A stretch of 29,317 nucleotides of DNA, from contig BJOX01000043.1 of NCBI GenBank assembly GCA_009731375.1, positions 739,166 through 768,482 of the forward strand. Reading direction: 5' to 3'. The notes under the pieces are model-generated. The model made no database searches. It saw nothing but the letters and a program-made list of their open reading frames with translations, and was not told the origin of the DNA. The number at the start of each line of letters is the position of its first letter. Position 1 is the stretch's first letter. The position numbers and the translations under genes are program-made. This stretch comes from Paulinella micropora. Taxonomy: Eukaryota; Cercozoa; Imbricatea; Euglyphida. Below, in pieces: positions 17,023 through 27,129 of the stretch.

Positions 17023-17053
<31 letters not shown>

Positions 17054-17177
17054 ATTTACTATTATTTATTTATTATTATTATTATTATTACTATTATTAC
17101 TATTATTATTATTATTATCATTATTATTATTATTATTATTATCATTATTATGATTATTACTATTACTATTATTATTA

Positions 17178-17266
<89 letters not shown>
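16910..17266. repeat. CTAT then ATT microsatellites
   Basis: About 140 bp of (CTAT)n followed by about 210 bp of (ATT)n with a few ACT and ATC variants. Confidence 0.97.
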
Positions 17267-17271
17267 GATGC

Positions 17272-17371
17272 CCTGTCGCCAGTTCGATTCCCGTCGGTGC
17301 CACCAGTATTTTCATTGTACATACCGATCCGTCTGGACCAGTATTTTCATTGAACATACCGGCCCGTCTGG
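17272..17371 (+). repeat. tRNA-like fragment with a 35-bp tandem duplication
   Basis: AGTTCGATTCCC resembles a tRNA T-arm (B box) and is followed by GGTGCCACCA, like a mature tRNA 3' end. Two 35-base units beginning ACCAGTATTTTCATTG (17302 and 17337) follow with three differences. A tRNA-derived SINE remnant is likely; no complete tRNA can be folded. Confidence 0.4.
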
Positions 17372-17499
17372 AAGTGTTGGAACTGCCCTTGCGGGGGTGT
17401 CATTAGAGCTTATCGTCAATTCTTCGTACTCCCCTCACGGGTGAGACGATGGAGGCGCATGTGCAGAAATGCATCAGCCATTGACAGAGAAGCACTATT

Positions 17500-17575
17500 A
17501 TGATTATTATTATTATTACTATTATTATTATTACTATGATTATGATTACTACTTCTACTACTACTACTTCTACTG

Positions 17576-17633
<58 letters not shown>

Positions 17634-17772
17634 TACTACTACTACTACTACCACTACTACCACTACTACTACTATTATTATTATTATTATTATTATTATT
17701 TTTATTTTTATTATATCATTATTATTATTATAATTATTGTCATCATTATCATCATCATCATTATTTTTATCA
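17500..17772. repeat. ATT/ACT trinucleotide microsatellite
   Basis: (ATT)n, then (ACT)n, then (ATT)n and (ATC)n. Poly-Tyr, poly-Thr and poly-Val readings are artefacts. Confidence 0.97.
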
Positions 17773-17814
17773 TCATCGATAGGTAGGTAAGTAGGTAGAT
17801 AGGTATATGTATAC

Positions 17815-17833
<19 letters not shown>

Positions 17834-17846
<13 letters not shown>

Positions 17847-17901
17847 CGAGAGAGAGAGAGAGATAGAGAGAAAGAGAGAGAGAGTGAGAAAGAGAAAGAG
17901 C

Positions 17902-17945
<44 letters not shown>
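17834..17945. repeat. GA dinucleotide microsatellite
   Basis: (GA)n interrupted by AAAG, GCGA and GGGA units. It lies just inside the intron next to the 17970 splice site. Confidence 0.97.
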
Positions 17946-17947
<2 letters not shown>

Positions 17948-17969
17948 GAGCGCTAGCGTGTCGGTTGAC

Positions 17970-18240
17970 CTGTGGAGCGGGACTGTTGGGACTTGCTGCA
18001 GGTGCAGCGGCGGCTGTGGCGGAGGCAGGCGTGGCGGTGGCAAACACCTCTCTGCCCAGCGGCGCAATGTTGATGCGGGCCTTGAGCAGCGGGATGAAGC
18101 CCGTGGAGAAGGCATCTCGCAACTCGTTTGTAAAAGCCAGGATGTCATAGCCCAGCAGTTGCTGGTCGCAGGCCTCGATCTGGGCAAAGGTGATGGGCCC
18201 GCGGTTTAGGACAAGCTCGCGTCCTTCCCCGTGCAAACAC
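17970..18240 (-). CDS. Penultimate exon of a host gene
   Basis: On the minus strand an open frame reads LNRGPITFAQIEACDQQLLG, then a helical stretch through FTNELRDAFSTGFIPLLKARI, then an Ala/Pro-rich tail ending NSPAPQ at a CAG|GT splice site at 17970, phase 0. GC-rich third codon positions and absence of stops on this strand support coding. The upstream exon edge near 18240 is uncertain. I do not recognise the family. The Ala/Pro tail may be a linker to the helical C-terminus encoded by the next exon. Confidence 0.55.
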
Positions 18241-18556
18241 TCACACACAAACGTGCCAGATCAGTCGGGTAGATCCAGGAGGTGTGTTTTGTCATGTAGC
18301 TTGCGCCGGGTAGAGCTCCTCAGCACAGAAAGAAGCCCGAAAATGCATCCCATATTTCCAGTCAGTACGTACTTTAGGCCAGTATCACCCATGGCTGTCT
18401 TCCAGCCGCACTCTCTACTGCATCTCATTGCATAGTTGCAAAGCCCAAGCATGGTTCGTGGAACCTGCCTACTTTCAGCTGCCTTAGGTAGCTGTCTGGG
18501 GCAGTGACAGACGCTTCCACACTATATTGGTTGAGTGGTTTTCACGACTTTCAGCC

Positions 18557-19140
18557 GATTTACGAAAAAAAGTGGTTGATGTCCGTGACTTCAGTGGCAT
18601 ATTTTAGTTACTTCCAAAAAAGCTATGGCATCCTGGTTTTCACATATCGCTTCAGCAACTCTTGATTTATCAATGTATAGCGTAGGCTACTGCGTCTCAT
18701 TGCAACGTTCTTTAATAACTTTTAAAACCTTCACAATCAGGGTTCAAGTGGCTGCCTATTACAAAATTTACGAAAAAAAGTGGTTGATGTCTGTGACTTC
18801 AGTGGCATATTTGAGTTACTTCCAAAAAAGCTATGACATCCTGGTTTTCACATATCGCTTCAGGAACTCTTGATTTATCAAGTGTAGCGTAGGATAGCAT
18901 TTTACGATTGATACTGATGTTTTTATGCATATTGAAAATGTGTGACGGAAATATGTGAAAAAAAGTGGTTGGTGCCTGTTTTCAGTTTCAATATTATTTA
19001 AGTCACTTCCAGCTAAGCTATGACATCCTGGTTTTCACAGATCGCTTCAACAACACTTGATTTTATTAATCTGTTGCGTAGTAAAGCAATTTACAAATTG
19101 GTATTGATGTTTTTATTGAAGTTGAAAACTAGATCCAAAT
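18557..19140. repeat. Three-copy tandem repeat of about 200 bp
   Basis: Units share GAAAAAAAGTGGTTG, the segment CATCCTGGTTTTCACA and CGCTTCA...CTTGATTT. They start at about 18564, 18772 and 18957, so spacing is 208 and 185 bp. The third copy is most diverged. No coding function is apparent; it could be a local satellite. Confidence 0.8.
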
Positions 19141-20230
19141 GTCGATTTTATCCACAACTTGAAATAATCGGATGCCTCATCATGTGGATCTTGCCGGAGT
19201 AAAGGCTAAAGTGTAGTACTTCGTTGATTGACTTATGATTACATTTATTTGACTTTGAAAACAATCTCAAATTAAACCGGCTTCACGTATTAACGACGAA
19301 GTACACCAAGGCCTGCAGTAATCGTGAAGTCACAGGAGCCGGTCCGGCCGGGCCCGAGGCACTGAGTACCAGTGTTACACTGGCTTCACTGACCGAATTT
19401 TTCAATCATGGTTTCACTGCAATTGTAATGATTAATTAAATCTCTTCAGTCTTTTTACCTGGCCGCTTGTTCAACTGTAATATTCCACTCAATATTCCAC
19501 ATGCCGGATCTTTCTCTTAGTCTTCCCATCACCGCTCCGATGCATCACTGATGTCTGAGTCAGTAGATGATTAACCGTCAGGGTTCATGGCAGTATTAAT
19601 ATATTTAATACTATCACTACAATCAGTAGCATGCGTGGCAAGTCGTAATAAATGATGATTTTCTACCCGGCGGCCGCCGCGTTGTAAGTTATAGTATTCA
19701 GTACTGAGGTCACAGTGACCCGGCGACGCCGTTGTCAGTATTAAATTATCATCTAGCAGTGAATCATAAAACTACACCCGGGTAAGAGTCGGAACTTATG
19801 ATCATGATCATATTGAAGTAATACGCGGGCCGCTAAAAAATATGACTTGATATATATCATATTAATTAAGTGATATTACCGCCGGTGCCTGTCACAGTGT
19901 CATCAATGAATCGTCAAAGTGACACGGTATTAATATAGGCATCACCCCCCGGATAGCCGGTAAAAATTATCTTTTCCTGGTGACAGGTGCACCAGCTTGT
20001 TTTTCAGTATTATTTGTACGGATTGGACCTGATGCCATTTTATTCCTGGTCTGTTGCCGTTTTCCTTTTTGGCTTCGCTGAGCTAATATATCGAGACATC
20101 ATTCTCATCTGTTGAGGACTGTGTTTGGTTGTATTACCGACTTTTTACGAGCTATCGTTGGGGGCATTACATTTGGAGTCCACATAACTAGGGTGATTTC
20201 TTTCTGCTTTGCCACACAGGCAACAGAGTG
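19140..20230. other. Noncoding stretch, no gene seen
   Basis: No convincing ORF. Between about 19,600 and 20,000, AT-rich steps alternate with short GC-rich blocks (GGCGGCCGCCGCG, GCGGGCCGC). An inverted repeat pairs GGTGCCTGTCAC (19884-19895) with GTGACAGGTGCACC (19980-19993). Confidence 0.4.
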
Positions 20231-20957
20231 AATTTTTACTGACCTGTCTCACACGGGGACGTCAGACGAAAACAAATACTCCAACACAGCTCCCTCATAA
20301 CTCTTTCACAAAACAAATAATTTGATTGGTCTCAAGCAGGTGTCTCGTACCCTCTAGCCCAATCAGTATCTGTGTGCTCACAAGGAGACATCAGATACAA
20401 ACTCTCTGTCGTTCTTGCTGTTCTCACACAGAGACCAAGAAGAAGGAGGTGGACAGAAGAGTGAAGGAACACACACAAAACACAAACAAGCATAGGGACA
20501 GGAGCACAACACTCTACCCTTCTAGTTTGTGCATTTATCTGAATTATCTCACACATGCGTCAGAGTATTTTTGCAACTCTCTGATCGTTTTCTAAAGGTA
20601 GGTCTGAGAACCTATCCGACCGACTGTCGACTTCTCAAGGAGAGCTTTTCTAGCTTCTCTATTACTATCTGTGTGTAGGTCCAAGTGCCTCATACTAGAT
20701 ACAATATAGAAAAGAAGGAGGAGAAAGTAATCTGAGTAAGGAGAACAAGAAATCGGAGAAAGTCTCAAAGACTATTTATCTCAAATAAAAACAGACATAC
20801 AAACAGTGTTTCATAGAGTACAGGGAATCTCACTCTGACCTCTCTATTATTTTCTCTCTTCACTAGTCAATCGACTGAAGGAGGAACAGAACACAAACGA
20901 ACAAAAACCAAACATAGGAGCTGACACTGTCCTCCTGTTAATTACTACTACGACATC
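20230..20957 (+). other. Leader region upstream of the Gag-like ORF
   Basis: No gene seen. Purine-rich tracts and several short ATG-stop reading frames. It may be the 5' leader of a retroelement; no direct terminal repeat matching the 3' side of the ORF is visible. Confidence 0.35.
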
Positions 20958-23648
20958 ATGTCGACAGAGACCGCCGAAGTGAGTGAATTCTCGGATGCAG
21001 AACAAAGAAGAGAAGAAGAAGAAGCAGGAGGAGGAGGAGGAAGAGGATTGAATGAAGGAGGAGGAGGAGGATTGAATGAAGGAGGAGGAGGAGATGAAGG
21101 AGTAGGCGGAGTAGAAGAGGGCTGGGATGATGAAGGAAGATATGGAGGAGACGAAGATGAAGGAGGATTTGAACAAGAAGAGACGGGAGGAGGAGGAGCA
21201 TATGGTAATCCCTCACCACCTGCCTACACGGGAGGAGGAGGACGAAAAATGATCGACTTGATTCATAGTGATGGAGAGGAGATCACAGTGGAGGAACAAC
21301 AGTGGGTGCAAGACCACTATGACCTCACTAAAGAAGAGTTTGATAACAAGATGGGGGTAGAGAAGGATACCTATGTGTGGATCCCTCAGGATCAAAGAAG
21401 AGAGAAAAGTCGTGCTAAAAAGGATGTCTATATCCTATTATCAAACACAGCACAGCTCCTCGGCAAACTGGTCTCTGATCCAGAAGAGAGAAAGAAGATA
21501 CAGCATATCAAGTTTGGGGACACACACACCCACCTTGAATTACTCGATGCTATCTTTGGGGTGTACACTCAAACCCTGATTTGGGAACGTACATACGGCC
21601 CACGATGTGAGGGTTACCTCCAGTACACAAACCCAAGAGCAACGGCCAGATTCCTCGCGACTGGTCAGGAGGCAGTCGATGTAACAAAAATGAAGACCAA
21701 TCTGGGTTCGAAAAACTCGAGTGGCATATTTCATTTTTTTACAATGGAAATAAAGGCCTTGGAGGAGGGGAAGGCAGAGATGGAAAAAAGCATTAAGGCA
21801 GCAGGAGAAACTCATCCTGTGATTGATGAGTTAGAGAAGACCGACAGAGTTCTGACCAAGATCAGACTGTTGATGGGTGCGTTACTGCACAAGGAGGCAT
21901 GGAAGAGATGGATTCCTACCAAGGATCACTCTGTCCTTAAATCACTTAGTAACGCACCACCGGTCGCCAACAAAGCAGGTGTTGACCAATATGTGGAGAA
22001 ATATAATTTTCTCAGATCTGCTTCTGAATTGGTGGCCTTTATCACTCATGCTCAAAAGCTGGTGATATCTGAGAAGAAGAAGGCGAAAGAGAATGAGGAG
22101 TTCGAGAAGACGATGAGACTGGAAAGAATGAAAGCAAAAGTGAGTGGTGCAAAGACACACCCTCCGACATATTTGACCCCACCAGCTCCTGCCCCACCAG
22201 CCCCTGCACCCTCGGGCTCAACTACGGTGGTGGTCACAAACACGGAGAAGAAGGACAGACAGAACATCATAAATGCCTTCAAGGGGAAGAAAGGAGGAGT
22301 GGCAAGTCTCATGCTATATGCCAAGACGAGCTCAGACAAAGACTCTGATGCTTCGCTTTTGAGCAAGCTCAAAGAGATCAATGCCTGCATGAAGGCTTTT
22401 CCTTGCGACGAAACGCAGGAATACGAGGCCCTTGTTACTGTTTTTGACCAATCTCTAGTCTCGGAGGGATTTGATCTGACACAGTACAAGTTTTTGAGAA
22501 ACAAGGAGAAGATTAAGAGAAACAATGCAACAGGCCTAGACGCTCAGTATGAACTGGCGGTGGCTACACTCATTTCATATTTTCAATCTCATGGATACCA
22601 GCATCTCTGCACTGGTACTCTCATAGGATTTGAAATCTTTGAGACAGTGGCGATGAGTTTGAGGAGTGCTGTTGGCTTGGCGGCGACCCTTACGGAGGTA
22701 GTTTCCTCCTATGGGCTATTCTATGGCCGCAAGTCGATCATCCTCTATTTCTTCTCGGCGTTACACACAGTTAACCCGAGTAAGCTTACTCAACTCATAC
22801 AACAATGCTCGACTTTTAGCTCAGTGAAGTCCAAGAACTTCCTCGAGACACACGTGTTCGAAAATATGGTTCAAAGCGTTGCTCCGTCAGCACTGTTTCA
22901 AGAAGTGATGAGTGCATGCTCAAACATGGACTCGCTCACGGAGGCACATACGGCACAGGCAGGCGGTGTACCTGTTGGCGCACAAGCCACGTACACAAAC
23001 AGAGTTGCCGGTTGGAAGAGACAGAGAGAGCCAGACCTGAAGACCGCATGTTGGAGGTGGTTCGCGGGCTTGCAGTGTAAGGCACAGATGGAGAACAGAG
23101 ACTGCTCTTTCAATCATGATAGGCAGAACCCAACAGCAAGGGCAAATTTTCTGAGCAGGACGGAAGGCAAGGAACCGGGCCTTTTCAATATGCTTCAGAT
23201 TGCCGCTGTGAACGAAGGTTGGTATGCCAATATGTGTGATGATGAGGAGTTACGAGAGGCAATCATTACCTACATGAAGAGGATGAAGGATAAGAATGAG
23301 GAAAGGGAGAGACAAAAGAACTTAAAGGCCTCTCAAAGAGGACGAGGAGGAGGAGCAGGAGCAGGAGGACGAGGAGGAGGAGCAGGAGGAGGAAGAGGAG
23401 GAGGAACATGGAGAGGAGCCTCGAGGTGGCAAGGAACCCCTCAGAGAGGAAGAGGAGGAGGTCGGGGATATACCCCTTATGGAGGGAGAGCTGTTCGAGC
23501 TCCAGCCCCCCACCCCAGAGGAGGAGGCTCGTGGGCAAGCTCCAACCCGAATTTCGGTCGAGCTCAGGCCTACAACACTGCCTCGGAGACCGATACGTCA
23601 TTCCACCCGGATACTACTCAATGTAATCGTTTCGAGGTGGTGGAATGA
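20958..23648 (+). CDS. Gag-like protein with CCCH zinc finger and RGG tail
   Basis: 896 aa from ATG 20958, uninterrupted. Residues about 24-75 are Gly/Glu-rich, followed by a large helical region (about 90-400), a Pro/Ala linker near 405-415 and a second helical domain (about 430-640). A CCCH finger, C698-x8-C707-x8-C716-x3-H720, follows. After it comes an Arg/Gly tail (about 793-875) rich in RGG, typical of RNA binding. Helical capsid-like part, then zinc finger, then basic RGG tail is the layout of Gag proteins of some LTR and DIRS-type retroelements. A host RNA-binding gene is the alternative. No reverse transcriptase or integrase follows in the window, so if a retroelement it is non-autonomous or truncated. 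Confidence 0.6.
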   Translation: MSTETAEVSEFSDAEQRREEEEAGGGGGRGLNEGGGGGLNEGGGGDEGVGGVEEGWDDEGRYGGDEDEGGFEQEETGGGGAYGNPSPPAYTGGGGRKMIDLIHSDGEEITVEEQQWVQDHYDLTKEEFDNKMGVEKDTYVWIPQDQRREKSRAKKDVYILLSNTAQLLGKLVSDPEERKKIQHIKFGDTHTHLELLDAIFGVYTQTLIWERTYGPRCEGYLQYTNPRATARFLATGQEAVDVTKMKTNLGSKNSSGIFHFFTMEIKALEEGKAEMEKSIKAAGETHPVIDELEKTDRVLTKIRLLMGALLHKEAWKRWIPTKDHSVLKSLSNAPPVANKAGVDQYVEKYNFLRSASELVAFITHAQKLVISEKKKAKENEEFEKTMRLERMKAKVSGAKTHPPTYLTPPAPAPPAPAPSGSTTVVVTNTEKKDRQNIINAFKGKKGGVASLMLYAKTSSDKDSDASLLSKLKEINACMKAFPCDETQEYEALVTVFDQSLVSEGFDLTQYKFLRNKEKIKRNNATGLDAQYELAVATLISYFQSHGYQHLCTGTLIGFEIFETVAMSLRSAVGLAATLTEVVSSYGLFYGRKSIILYFFSALHTVNPSKLTQLIQQCSTFSSVKSKNFLETHVFENMVQSVAPSALFQEVMSACSNMDSLTEAHTAQAGGVPVGAQATYTNRVAGWKRQREPDLKTACWRWFAGLQCKAQMENRDCSFNHDRQNPTARANFLSRTEGKEPGLFNMLQIAAVNEGWYANMCDDEELREAIITYMKRMKDKNEERERQKNLKASQRGRGGGAGAGGRGGGAGGGRGGGTWRGASRWQGTPQRGRGGGRGYTPYGGRAVRAPAPHPRGGGSWASSNPNFGRAQAYNTASETDTSFHPDTTQCNRFEVVE

Positions 23649-23915
23649 CTAGAGGGGGAAGAAAAGAGGAAGGAGAAGACTGTGAAGTTTAACTCTAAAG
23701 TCACAGTGCTTTCTAATGCTGTTGTGCAGACTGGGCCAACGCTTCCTCAATCTGAATACAAAGATGTGGGTACACAGAGACTGCAGCCCCAAGGTAGTCT
23801 CATACCAACTTCATTTTTTTTTTTTTGCTTCGTGACAGATTCAGGCCAACTTGAGCACTTTTGTTCAGGTGTCTAGATTGTGGCACTCTCAAAATTGCTT
23901 TCCGAACACTACATC
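23649..23915 (+). other. Region after the Gag-like ORF
   Basis: Contains a polypyrimidine run and CAG (near 23811-23840, TTTTTTTTTTTTGCTTCGTGACAG) that would make a 3' splice site. After it a frame with an ATG at 23916 reads MGRPSVDKSYIAYKWW and ends in ASSS at about 24050. It may be a small exon; support is weak. Confidence 0.25.
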
Positions 23916-23982
23916 ATGGGTCGTCCCTCTGTCGACAAGTCTTACATCGCCTACAAATGGTGGGTCTCACCTGAAATGAAGC

Positions 23983-24192
23983 TCATTGTCTCTGAGCTGG
24001 ACAAAAAGCCCTCCACGCCTGACGCTGGTGGCGCCTCCAGTAGTTGAGGGTCAGAAGGTGCAGGCACAAAACGTGCGAGCACTCGTTAACTCTGAAGTGG
24101 AGAAAGACATGGAGGGCGCGATGCAAGTAAGCAAAAATCTGATCAGGCATGTTCTCCCTGATCATGCAACCGAGATCTTGTGCCTGAAACAC
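23983..24192 (-). CDS. Possible terminal exon of a leftward host gene
   Basis: On the minus strand, after TTTGTGTTTCAG, a frame reads DLGCMIRENMPDQIFAYLH and continues to CPAQRQ and a stop, with plausible helical patterning. The plus strand also has an open frame here, so strand choice is uncertain. The upstream exon at about 24288-24415 and others further right support the minus strand. Confidence 0.35.
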   Translation of the reverse strand: MFQAQDLGCMIRENMPDQIFAYLHRALHVFLHFRVNECSHVLCLHLLTLNYWRRHQRQAWRAFCPAQRQ

Positions 24193-24287
24193 AAAGAAGA
24201 AAAATATATTATATTTTCAAACCTACAAACAGGGCTGGCTGACCAATGGCATGAACCACTAAAAAAAAACCAGCAAACCTCCGAGGT

Positions 24288-24415
24288 TAGCCCTCTGCGC
24301 AGGGGTGAGCTCTTCATTGAACTGGAAATTGTCGAGCATGTCAGCTTGAACGTGGGTGTAAGCAAGACGAACGTATGCCATGACCGCCGAAATCGTCTTG
24401 AGTCTAGGTTTGATC
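24288..24415 (-). CDS. Internal exon of a leftward host gene
   Basis: The minus strand reads AVMAYVRLAYTHVQADML then DNFQFNEELTPAQRANLG and a GGAG|GTTTGC donor followed by a T-rich stretch. Composition and charge pattern look like real protein. The phase to the next exon is not resolved. Product unknown. Confidence 0.4.
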
Positions 24416-24633
24416 CTGAATTTTCTGGAAGGAAAAAGCTCGTGCCAAAGGGACCCAAAAACCTGGCGCTTAAACTCGTCAAATCAAGACACAAAGGAAC
24501 TTATGAACATGCAAATGACCCAAGAAGACACACATCCAGGACTTCAAGTGTGACAAACCCCTGCTTCGATCGTACAAAGCCTGTGACATCAATTTAAAAA
24601 AATACTATACGAATGCATGCACAGAATTACTAC

Positions 24634-24857
24634 CTTGTAAATCCGCTTGTAAATGTTAGAATCTACAGTAAAAAGCTGGAAACGCAAAACATCCGAACGG
24701 CGATGCTGTAAATCAAGTTTCTCGAGAAGTCTGATGAGGGTGTCGTTCGACACAATGTTCTGGTCCTCCATTCGCAGACCTTTGAAAACAACCGGTTGAC
24801 TGCCGGGCCTGGTGTTGACTGAAAACTCCGGTGGCAACAAAGCGGAATCCTGGTGCA
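24634..24857 (-). CDS. Internal exon of a leftward host gene
   Basis: Bounded by an acceptor TCTCCAAACAG|TGCACC and a donor TACAAG|GTAGTA. It reads HQDSALLPPEFSVNTRPG, then a helical stretch TLIRLLEKLDLQHRRSDVLR to SNIYKRIYK. Good intron signals at both ends make this one of the best-supported host exons here. Product unknown. Confidence 0.5.
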
Positions 24858-24889
24858 CTGTTTGGAGACAGAATCATAAAAAAATCGCT

Positions 24890-25300
24890 TGAAATCTCTG
24901 TTGTTGGTTTGAAGCTCTCTCATGTTAGCTCGGGTCAAGGCAACGACCGCGTCATCAAACAAATCCTCTGGAAAAGCATCGACCTGGCCCGCGCAAAGCA
25001 CCATGCTGGGAGGGTTCTGGCGCTGAAATTTCAGAATTCAGAAGACAGTCCAGATGCAGTTGTTGTAGGGGCCACTCCCAATGTTCGGCACTCCGACGTT
25101 CCGAAACTTCAAGCTGGTCGCGAAGTTGTCGAACCAAGTAGACCTCAGGTCGTCGGCTCGTTTCTCCTCCACACTGACGACCAAAAAACATTGAAAAAAA
25201 TGAGAAAAAAATAACATAAAAAACATTGGAAAAAACTCTGCAAACAGTTTGAGTGCTTCTTCCACTCTGCCTGGTCCCTCTGGACAGATCACAATGAAAG
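24890..25300 (-). CDS. Exon cluster of a leftward host gene
   Basis: Three minus-strand pieces look coding: VICPEGPGRVEEALKLFA (about 25242-25290), then VEEKRADDLRSTWFDNFATS through GPYNNCIWTV (about 25045-25185), then RQNPPSMVLCAGQVDAFPED with the helical DDAVVALTRANMREL (about 24890-25022, after TTTCAG). A T-rich gap between the first two has GT and CAG ends. The join between the second and third is unclear, since the gap is under 30 bases. Product not recognised. Confidence 0.4.
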
Positions 25301-25870
25301 AAACAAGTAACGAAGCTTCAAGGGTCTAAAAAAGAGCATTTGCAACAAATTTCACTGCGGAAGAAATTTGTAATTTCTTGCCAACACCCTCCATTAAATG
25401 AGAAACAAGTTTCACCAGGGATTGCGTAGCGCCGAAAAAGAAAGCTACTTGTTTTTTTTCGGCGCTGCGCACCCAGTAACGACCGTAGGGGTCAGATAAA
25501 GAATCGTAGCAGGAAATTTTACCGAGGAAGAATTTGTAATTTCTTGCCAGAACACTCCATCAGTAACGAGCTTCAAGTGTCAACAATTCAAGGTGGAGAT
25601 TGTAACATTGTGCTTCAGAAATAAACTCCACCTGGCATTGCTTTCCAGCCAACCAGTAATTGGACAGACAGGAGTCCGAAGACTACCAGCAAGAGTTTGA
25701 GTTTTTGCTCTTCTGGCCTTGTCCCAAAAGTCAGAAGAGCAAGAACTAGTTGAGACAGTAGACAGTGGTGATTTCTCTTCCTCGTCTTTTGCAAATCTGA
25801 TGGCCAAAAGACGAAGAAGAGCAGCAAAAACCAGTCCATCCGCAGAGAACCAAGGTTTTTGTGATTGTTT

Positions 25871-26068
25871 ACATCGAGAATTTGCAAAGGTTAAAGTACA
25901 AATAATGAAAGAAATTGTACTTGTGGGTTTCAGAAAAAATTCAAATAAGAAAAAATATCATATTTTTCTACATCGAGGATTTGCAAAGGTTAAAGTACAA
26001 GTAATGAAATGAGTTGTACTTGTGGGTTTCAGAAAAAATGTTAGATAAGAAAAAATATAATATTTTTC
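25871..26068. repeat. 99-bp tandem duplication
   Basis: Two units, starting ACATCGAG at 25871 and 25970, share the segment TTTGCAAAGGTTAAAGTACA and GTACTTGTGGGTTTCAG. Each ends in an AT-rich hairpin (25949-25968, 26049-26068). Confidence 0.8.
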
Positions 26069-26336
26069 GAAACTACACTTGTTGGGAAGTACAACCAATG
26101 GCAACATTTTTTCAAAACAAAAAATATAGTATATTTTTGAAAACAGTTCATGCTCATCCATGCGTAAAGGAGGGGGAAGGAAAGAACCTTAGAGTTGTTT
26201 TGATTTCCTGAATACGAATTTTGCGGCGACGATCAAAGCTCCTGATTGGAATCACTCTTCCAAACGAGGACAAAACATCGAGTCCTTCCCTGCTTAGTCC
26301 TGGCTGCTTGAGTTCAAGGCACAAGTCAAGCTCCCA

Positions 26337-26749
26337 CTAGAGAAAACGCTGACCCTGTTGAAGCATGACGAAAAGAAGGAAGCACGAAAACGCTTGTTTG
26401 CCATCCGACAAAAGAACTTGGGCGTCATGTTCTTCAATTTTGCGGAACTGACCGCTCTGATGCCTGACATGCGCTAACTTGTGCCAAAATCTGTAAAGTC
26501 TGTCAGGCGCGAACATATTCACCCAAGCTTCGAAGCCAAAATCCAAGAAATCGCCTAACCACGAGTGACCACAAGAGAAAAAAAAATGCATTGAACGTGT
26601 TACAAGCAACTTACTGGAGACAGCTTTCTTGATTTTCAAGCCTTCTTCTGCGAACGTGTTGCAATCAGGAACAAAAGGAATACCCTGAATCGATTTTGTC
26701 ACTTCAACGAAGTGGTTTTCAGCGCAGACAGGTAACATCGCTTGAGAAC
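26337..26749 (-). CDS. Two exons of a leftward host gene with a 60-base intron
   Basis: The first exon (26749 down to 26615) follows ACAATATTAG and reads SQAMLPVCAENHFVEVTK through LKIKKAVSS. A GTAAGT donor and TGGTTAG acceptor enclose a 60-base T-rich intron (26555-26614). The second exon, from 26554, reads DFLDFGFEAWVNMFAPDRLY through HDAQVLLSDGKQ and stays open to 26337. The join keeps frame by completing a Ser codon. I do not recognise the domain; it probably belongs to the same gene as the exons at 24-25.3 kb. Confidence 0.5.
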
Positions 26750-27129
26750 CTAATATTGTCAAAAAAAACAGAAGTGGCGAGAATGGTTTTACAAGGGTTG
26801 TCGGAAAACAAAAATATGACATATTCCGACACAGGAACCTTTTCAAACAAATCCGTCAGGAAAAAGGTAAAAAAAATCACTTTCAAATGATGTCTCAGAA
26901 AAAGAAATATGACATAATTTCCAAAGTGAGCAGGTTTGAGACCACACTCGGTGCCACCAATGCACAAAAACCTGTTTCTGACTTCAGTTTTTGGGAACGA
27001 GTGGCCTGACTGGGTCCGTTTGCCATTTTTGATTGCATTTCACAATATGAGCGTGACTTTCAGTCCCTATCAAAATGACAAAAAAAACACATGTTTTCAT
27101 ACATATTTCTGAAGAGAGTTGCGAAGCAA

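Larger units (their letters stand above)
16696..17969 (-). other. Microsatellite-filled intron of the leftward host gene
   Basis: Bounded, on the minus strand, by CCACAG|GTCAACC on the left of the message and TACAG|CTGCAA on the right. Both exons are phase 0. It holds the 74-bp palindrome, (CTAT)n at 16910-17052, (ATT)n at 17055-17266, a tRNA-like fragment with a 35-bp tandem repeat, (ATT/ACT)n at 17500-17772 and (GA)n at 17834-17945. Confidence 0.5.

Noticed and set aside
17272-17315. Complete tRNA gene
   Set aside because: Only a T-arm-like segment and CCA-like end are visible; upstream is ATT microsatellite, so no D-arm or anticodon arm.
16847-17353. ORF of Ser/Ile/Tyr repeats
   Set aside because: Reads through CTAT and ATT microsatellites.
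17403-17969. Continuation of the minus-strand ORF beyond 17970
   Set aside because: Past the CAG|GT site it reads GA and ATT microsatellite (Leu/Ser, Ile, Val runs); the exon ends at the splice site.
21036-21100. GGAGGA-rich run as a regulatory element
   Set aside because: Explained by Gly/Glu-rich coding in the Gag-like ORF.
20230-23915. LTR pair around the Gag-like ORF
   Set aside because: By eye I find no direct repeat shared by the leader and the region after the stop.
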